A stretch of DNA of 10,263 nucleotides from DUPQ01 sp041678685 (GTDB lineage: Bacteria > Bacillota > Clostridia > DUPQ01), in the NCBI GenBank assembly GCA_041678685.1, contig JBAYNV010000071.1:1-10263 (forward strand). Direction: 5' to 3'. The number at the start of each line of letters is the position of its first letter. The stretch's first letter is position 1. Positions 6,105 through 10,263 of this stretch are shown here, in pieces. The translations under genes were made by a program, and so were the position numbers. The notes beneath the pieces were generated by a model that saw only the letters and a program-made list of their open reading frames with translations, was not told the DNA's origin and did not search any database.

Positions 6105-7853
6105 TCAGCCTTTCCACTTGTTCTGTTCTAACTGAAGCTGTCTTCTGAACCATTTCTGCGATTCCAGGATGTCTTTAGGCGCGCCCGCGGCGGTTATCCG
6201 TCCGTTTTCCAGCATAACGATTGTATCGCAATTCAACATGGATGTGATCCGGTGCGAGATCGACAGTACCGTTTTGCCTCTGCCTGCCTTTTGCAGGACA
6301 GTCACGATACGCGCTTCAGTTACAGAATCAAGATCCGCTGTGACTTCATCAAGTAATAAAACAGGAGGATCGTACACTATGGCTCTTCCGATTGAGAGCA
6401 GTTGCTTCTGGCCCTGTGAGAAGTCCGCATCCGGATCAACTTCAGTATCATATCCGTGTTCCATGTTCATGATATGATCATGCAGGCCGACAAATCTCAT
6501 GGCATTTACGATCTGCTCCATGGATATATCTTCATCTTTAAGGCTTATCTGCTGTGCCACTGTGCCGCATATGCATGTGAATTGCTGCTCAACATATCCG
6601 AACAGTTTCCTTTTCTCCTGGTCAGGTATTTCATATACATCCGCATATCCAAGAAGGATCCTGCCTTCTGTTGGTTTGAGAAGGCCCATTATGAGACGGA
6701 ACAGGGTAGTTTTACCTACTCCGGTGCGTCCGGTAAAGGTAATGCTTGTTCCGCTTTTTATCTTCAATTCCAGATTTTCCAGTACCGGCTGTCCTGTTTC
6801 ATAAGAGAATGATACATTTGAGAAGGAGAGTCCTGCACCGGCAATATCTTTTTGTATGTCATTAGCGTACAGGTCATCGTTTTTCCTGGGTTCTTCGGGT
6901 TCAAGGCCGAACCTGTTTATGCGTTTTATGCCGGAGATCCCTTTCTGAATGTTCTGTAATTCCGTACCTAATGCTTCTATGGGGCTGAAAAGATTAGATA
7001 CCAGATCTATGGAAGCTGCGACCATTCCCAGAGATATCCCAAGCGTATCTGTCCGGCTTCCGGAAAGCAGGACAACAATAGCGATCACCAATGCACGTGC
7101 GACCTGAATGACAGGCGGGTAGCATGAATCATAAAAATTGACGCGCTCAACGGTACTGAAGTTGTCTTCCAATCTCTTTTTATACAGTTCCTCCAAATAT
7201 GCTTCCTTATTGAATGATTTTATCATTCTGATGTTTTTAACGCTTTCTGAAATATGTCCTGTGACCTTGCTGATCTGTTCAAGATTTCTGACCTGTGAGG
7301 AAAGCATATGTTTTTGAAAAGCACGTGAGACAGCATAGATCAGGGGAATAAGACAAAGCGTCACTACTCCCAGTTCTGCTGAAAAAATCCAGATCGAGGC
7401 AATGATGCCTACGATTTTGAAACAGTCTATTATCATACTGATCAAGCCGTCAGCGAACAGCGAGTTGATATTGTCGACATCGTTCGTGAACCTTGAGGTG
7501 ATCTCAGCGGCGGTGTTTTCAGTAAAATATGAAACGCTTAATTTCTCAAGTTTCCCTGTCATCTCCATTCTAAGATACTTTACAATTTTTTGCCCTAATA
7601 TGGTCAGTACGCTGCCTTTGAAAAAATCAAGGATACCGATCGCGACGATGACGCCCAGATAGATCAGTGCCAGTTCCAGCAGACCATCTGCATTCTTTGG
7701 GACTATGTTACTGTCTATTATGGTTTTTATGATCTGCGGAGGGACCAGGCTCAGAAATACGACAGCTATTATAACAGCAGTCATAACTGTGAACATGCCT
7801 TTATTGTTTTTGATCATCTTGTGCAGCATTCTTACTGTGAGGTTATGTTTCAT
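6105..7853 (-). CDS. ABC exporter half-transporter, BmrD/YheH-like subunit with the catalytic glutamate
   Basis: The protein is 582 residues from the ATG at 7851-7853. This start has AGGAAG 8 bases upstream and gives an 11-base overlap with the previous gene; the open frame runs upstream to 7952 only inside that gene. An N-terminal six-helix ABC membrane domain (about 1-310) is followed by an ATPase domain. Motifs are Walker A GRTGVGKT (375-382), Q-loop YVEQQ (around 423), signature SQGQK (479-483, variant of LSGGQ), Walker B VLLLDE with E503, and H-loop SISHR with H534. It pairs with the gene upstream as a heterodimeric exporter. As in TM287/288 and BmrC/BmrD, the glutamate-bearing subunit has SQGQ while its partner has LSGGQ with Asp for Glu, so its ATP site with the partner's signature is the working one. 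Likely cargo is drugs, lipids or other hydrophobic molecules, not shown here. Confidence 0.92.
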   Translation of the reverse strand: MKHNLTVRMLHKMIKNNKGMFTVMTAVIIAVVFLSLVPPQIIKTIIDSNIVPKNADGLLELALIYLGVIVAIGILDFFKGSVLTILGQKIVKYLRMEMTGKLEKLSVSYFTENTAAEITSRFTNDVDNINSLFADGLISMIIDCFKIVGIIASIWIFSAELGVVTLCLIPLIYAVSRAFQKHMLSSQVRNLEQISKVTGHISESVKNIRMIKSFNKEAYLEELYKKRLEDNFSTVERVNFYDSCYPPVIQVARALVIAIVVLLSGSRTDTLGISLGMVAASIDLVSNLFSPIEALGTELQNIQKGISGIKRINRFGLEPEEPRKNDDLYANDIQKDIAGAGLSFSNVSFSYETGQPVLENLELKIKSGTSITFTGRTGVGKTTLFRLIMGLLKPTEGRILLGYADVYEIPDQEKRKLFGYVEQQFTCICGTVAQQISLKDEDISMEQIVNAMRFVGLHDHIMNMEHGYDTEVDPDADFSQGQKQLLSIGRAIVYDPPVLLLDEVTADLDSVTEARIVTVLQKAGRGKTVLSISHRITSMLNCDTIVMLENGRITAAGAPKDILESQKWFRRQLQLEQNKWKG

Positions 7854-9582
7854 TTGACACGCTTCCTGTCTGCAGATTATATATGGAAGCATACGATACT
7901 GATGAAACCATAAGTGACGCATGTGTGCCGTATTCCGATCTTCCGTCTCCATGAAGGTAAATAATACTGTCGGTTTTTGGAAATACGGACAGGCGGTGGG
8001 AGATCAGTATGATGATGCGATCCGGATGACGGGTCCTCAGATTCCGGATTATAGCTTCCTCGGTCTTCATGTCAACTGCGGAAAAAGGATCATCCAGTAT
8101 CGTCAGAAGGCTTCGTCTGTATAACGCGCGGGCTAGAGCTATACGTGCCTGCTGTCCTCCCGATAACCTCACCCCGCTGCTTCCCACAACAGTATTTATA
8201 CTTTCAGGCATTTCTTTCAGATCCTCTTCAAAGCATACATCATGTATGACAGCGGAAATATCACCGTCCTCGCCCATTGTTATGTTTTTATATATGCTGT
8301 CGGAAAGCAACTGAGGCTGATGGCCAAGGTAGGATATGCGGCAGCCCAGTTCGTACTCACTGAATTCTTCAAGCTCAACACCGTCCAGGATAATGCTTCC
8401 GACATACGGATACAGTCCCTGTAATGCAATACCCAGAGAGGTTTTCCCGCATGCAATCGGGCCGGTGACCCCGATCAGGTCTCCCGGTCCTGCTTCAAAG
8501 CTTATATTTCTCACAACCGGTTCCTCACTGTCCGGGTAATGGAACCCAAGGTCCAAAACGATCAATCTGCCTTCACCGCTTTTTTTGCGGTCAGTCATAT
8601 CTTTATATCTGTATCCTTTAAGATATGGTTTGATCCTCTGCCAGGAAACTTTTGCTTTCTGAAAGGAATTGAACAGTTTTGCGGCTTTTCCGGTTTTTAC
8701 GGCCAGTGCAGTGAAAATAGCTATATATGCAGAGAATGTACCGACAGTCCATGTACCGTTTATTGCATTGCTCCCTCCAAAAAACAGGACAGCTACGATA
8801 CCAAACAATGCGATCGCGTTATATAACGGCTGCATGGAATTTTCCAGGATGCCTGCTTTTATTGATCTGGTTTCCAGATCATCAAGTTCTTTAAAGTATT
8901 GCCTGCGGTTTTTACCAAGAAGCCCATTCACACGCAAAAGGACAGTATTCCTGATGTTTTCATATGTCATATCTGCCACATGACTGTACTGTGCACGCGC
9001 GGATCTCGAGTTTCTAACGATGACTTTTTTAAAATGTTCTGCCAGCCACATGGCAACGGGTATGAAAATACATGCTCCGGCAGTTATCTTCCAGTCGTAT
9101 ATAAAGAGGGAAATAAGATATGATATCATCAGAACACCGGTATCAAAGACCTCCGTAGTCCCCTTACGCATGCCTTCCACACATATGTCCACATCCGATA
9201 CAGCTTTAGTCATAAGGTCGCCCATGCGGTCTTCCGTTAATTCAGTTATGCTTCTGTGCATGATGCTGTTATATAGCATCATACGCATGGCCGCACCGGT
9301 CCGGTTTGCAAATAACCTTACATAATACCGTTTAAAAAAACGTATGATCTGTATCAGAAGGATAACGGCAACGAATATCACTGCCTGTAACATTATGTCA
9401 CTGAGTGTGCCCGAAGAAGCTACGGTATCGATAAGCTTACCCTGCAGGATAGGGCCGACTGACATGGCACCGTTGAATAAGAGACCAGAAAAAGTCACTA
9501 AAGCTATAATTATCCACTCGCGCTTCCAGTAACTGCTGATATGGTCCGGCTGATCAACGGGACTTATCCTGATCTTTGCCAT
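7843..9582 (-). CDS. ABC exporter half-transporter, BmrC/YheI-like subunit with a degenerate ATPase site
   Basis: The protein is 579 residues: a membrane domain with six predicted helices (about 20-310) and an ATPase domain. Walker A is GPIACGKT (374-381), the Q-loop is HQPQ (421-424), the signature is the canonical LSGGQ (473-477), Walker B is LLTILDD (492-498) and the H-loop is SHR with H529. The residue normally a catalytic Glu is D498, the hallmark of the degenerate half of a heterodimeric exporter. The ATG at 9580-9582 lies inside the end of the MarR gene (29-base overlap), with GGAG at 9593-9596. It is the first transporter gene, overlapping the partner by 11 bases. Membrane-located export driven by ATP is expected; the substrate is unknown. 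Confidence 0.92.
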   Translation of the reverse strand: MAKIRISPVDQPDHISSYWKREWIIIALVTFSGLLFNGAMSVGPILQGKLIDTVASSGTLSDIMLQAVIFVAVILLIQIIRFFKRYYVRLFANRTGAAMRMMLYNSIMHRSITELTEDRMGDLMTKAVSDVDICVEGMRKGTTEVFDTGVLMISYLISLFIYDWKITAGACIFIPVAMWLAEHFKKVIVRNSRSARAQYSHVADMTYENIRNTVLLRVNGLLGKNRRQYFKELDDLETRSIKAGILENSMQPLYNAIALFGIVAVLFFGGSNAINGTWTVGTFSAYIAIFTALAVKTGKAAKLFNSFQKAKVSWQRIKPYLKGYRYKDMTDRKKSGEGRLIVLDLGFHYPDSEEPVVRNISFEAGPGDLIGVTGPIACGKTSLGIALQGLYPYVGSIILDGVELEEFSEYELGCRISYLGHQPQLLSDSIYKNITMGEDGDISAVIHDVCFEEDLKEMPESINTVVGSSGVRLSGGQQARIALARALYRRSLLTILDDPFSAVDMKTEEAIIRNLRTRHPDRIIILISHRLSVFPKTDSIIYLHGDGRSEYGTHASLMVSSVSYASIYNLQTGSVSNET

Positions 9583-10042
9583 GCTCTTTAGTCTCCAATC
9601 CTATCAGATTTCTGAAATCCTCACGGCGTTCATTCTTGGATCTCCAATATACCTTGTCCAAGACGGCAAGGAAGGTATCCCTATCCTTACCGGTAACATT
9701 CTCCATCAGCCATTCGTAAAAGAATTCCTCCACAGACACTTTGGAATTCTTGACGCTGTCACTTTTTTCCGTTGTAAACAACTGCTTTTTACGGCCGTCG
9801 ATGGGATCCTGTTTTCGTATGATATATCCCTTTTTCTCCAGGTTAGCAGCTCTTCTTGCTACTGCTGCCTTGTCAAGCCCAAGCTTTTCACGCAGACCTT
9901 CCTGGCTTATACCCGGGGAGTGCCTGATGCAGTGGATGAATTCATATTCGGACAAGCCAAGGCCGGTGTCCTTAAGTACTTTTACTGTAAAACGTGAGCA
10001 TTCACGCGCTATTTTTGTGATCTGACGTTTTGTATCATCCAT
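9554..10042 (-). CDS. MarR-family transcriptional repressor of the exporter operon
   Basis: The 162-residue protein has a winged HTH at about 28-96: a helix with GISQEGLREKLGLD, a recognition helix DKAAVARRAANLEKKG (57-72) and a wing RKQDPIDGRKKQLFTT (76-91), a standard MarR arrangement with the D-x-R-x motif in the wing. Flanking helices are the dimerisation part. C15 and C38 are present but no redox role can be claimed. It is the first gene of the operon and its 3' end overlaps the first exporter gene. AGGAGG at 10048-10053 lies 5 bases before the ATG. It probably binds the palindrome overlapping its own promoter and releases it when a lipophilic effector, perhaps the exporter's own cargo, binds; this is the usual MarR/ABC design and is inferred here. 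Confidence 0.92.
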   Translation of the reverse strand: MDDTKRQITKIARECSRFTVKVLKDTGLGLSEYEFIHCIRHSPGISQEGLREKLGLDKAAVARRAANLEKKGYIIRKQDPIDGRKKQLFTTEKSDSVKNSKVSVEEFFYEWLMENVTGKDRDTFLAVLDKVYWRSKNERREDFRNLIGLETKEHGKDQDKSR

Positions 10043-10061
10043 GCTTACCTCCTGATACGCT

Positions 10062-10085
10062 AATTAGATGATAGTACAACTAATT
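10062..10085. promoter_or_regulatory. Likely MarR operator palindrome
   Basis: AATTAGATG at 10062-10070 and CAACTAATT at 10077-10085 are inverted repeats with one mismatch in nine, separated by 6 bases. The core fits the TTAGNTG half-site style seen in several MarR operators. It covers the -10 element and the downstream spacer, so binding would block RNA polymerase at the MarR/exporter promoter. The mirror position relative to the divergent plus-strand gene is more distant, so control of that gene is uncertain. Confidence 0.65.
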
Positions 10086-10096
10086 TTACCTGTCAA
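10068..10096 (-). promoter_or_regulatory. Sigma-A-type promoter of the MarR/ABC exporter operon
   Basis: A perfect -35 TTGACA (minus strand, 10091-10096) is 17 bases from TATCAT (10068-10073), a 5-of-6 match to the -10 consensus. Start would be near 10061, giving a short leader containing the AGGAGG. The palindrome described separately overlaps the -10. Confidence 0.8.
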
Positions 10097-10133
10097 TCAT
10101 TCAAACGATCTTTTTCCTGTGCTTGCTGGTGTG

Positions 10134-10142
10134 TGATATGAT
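10134..10142 (+). promoter_or_regulatory. Possible extended -10 promoter for the divergent plus-strand gene
   Basis: TGATATGAT reads as an extended -10 (TGN followed by TATGAT, 10137-10142). No good -35 stands 17 bases upstream (TTCCTG), so activity would rely on the extended element or an activator. It is about 55-60 bases from the next start codon. A call from motif alone; low confidence. Confidence 0.35.
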
Positions 10143-10198
10143 AGAATTATATATCAGGTAACATATATGATAAGTTTTACAGAAAGAAACGGTGGTGC

Positions 10199-10263
10199 AT
10201 GTTTTGTAAGAAATCAATCATAAGGTATATATCTCTTGTAATCATTATTCTCATGATACTGTC
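10199..10263 (+). CDS. Start of an unidentified secreted or membrane protein (3' end outside window)
   Basis: An ATG at 10199-10201 opens a frame that remains open to the window edge: 21 codons with a short positively charged start (CKK, then an Arg) and a run of isoleucine, leucine and valine (ISLVIIILMIL). This is typical of a signal peptide or first membrane helix. GGTGG at 10191-10195 can pair with the 16S tail but is only 3 bases from the ATG, closer than ideal, so the start is uncertain. It is divergent from the MarR gene. No family can be named from this length. Confidence 0.5.
   Translation, partial: MFCKKSIIRYISLVIIILMIL

Noticed and set aside
7854..7952. Upstream extension of the second exporter subunit to the ATG at 7952 (33 extra residues)
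   Set aside because: The extra segment lies entirely inside the end of the previous gene, is not hydrophobic or family-like, and the ATG at 7853 has a well placed AGGAAG.
9581..9997. A 138-codon plus-strand frame opposite the MarR gene
   Set aside because: It is antisense to a complete MarR protein that has a strong promoter and AGGAGG; it is a coding-strand shadow.
10151..10171. TATCA...TGATA repeat in the leader of the plus-strand gene as a riboswitch or operator
   Set aside because: The arms are only five AT-rich bases long with a wide loop; chance is likely and no riboswitch motif is seen.

Overview
The window looks like a stretch of a Gram-positive, probably anaerobic Firmicutes/Clostridia chromosome. 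The reasons are strong AGGAGG-type ribosome binding sites, mixed ATG/GTG/TTG starts, frequent ATA isoleucine codons, a BmrC/BmrD-like heterodimeric ABC exporter, and a transketolase split into two subunits as is common in that phylum. The exact taxon cannot be read from this sequence alone. No rRNA, tRNA, CRISPR array, insertion sequence or phage gene was seen.

Layout, left to right. (1) 1-459, plus strand: the 3' end of a GNAT acetyltransferase gene. It converges on the next operon at a terminator hairpin (about 461-492) whose T-tract faces the minus strand. (2) 539-5593, minus strand: a tightly packed five-gene operon. In transcription order it encodes a transketolase TPP-binding subunit (GTG start), a transketolase pyrimidine/C-terminal subunit, a 263-residue protein with an apparent tandem SCP2 (sterol carrier protein-2)-like fold, a zinc-dependent medium-chain dehydrogenase (TTG start) and a MerR-type regulator with two HTH units. 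A sigma-A-like promoter and a perfect palindrome lie just upstream (5633-5683). (3) 5724-10042, minus strand: a second operon encoding a MarR-family repressor, two ABC exporter half-transporters and a small DUF1232/YkvA membrane protein. Its promoter (10068-10096) is overlapped by an almost perfect 9-6-9 palindrome that is the likely MarR operator. (4) 10199 to the end, plus strand: the first codons of a divergent gene for a secreted or membrane protein.

The first operon is the most interesting part. A split transketolase beside a zinc dehydrogenase resembles the desAB/desC (steroid-17,20-desmolase and 20alpha-hydroxysteroid dehydrogenase) operon known from Clostridium scindens. The added SCP2-like (sterol/lipid-binding fold) gene points in the same hydrophobic-substrate direction. 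I infer a possible ketol-transferring pathway for a steroid, isoprenoid or lipid-like substrate, regulated by the MerR protein. An ordinary sugar or polyol pathway remains possible. The neighbouring MarR-controlled exporter is a typical drug/lipophile efflux unit: one canonical and one degenerate ATPase site are visible in the motifs. No convincing terminator separates it from the transketolase operon, so read-through is possible.
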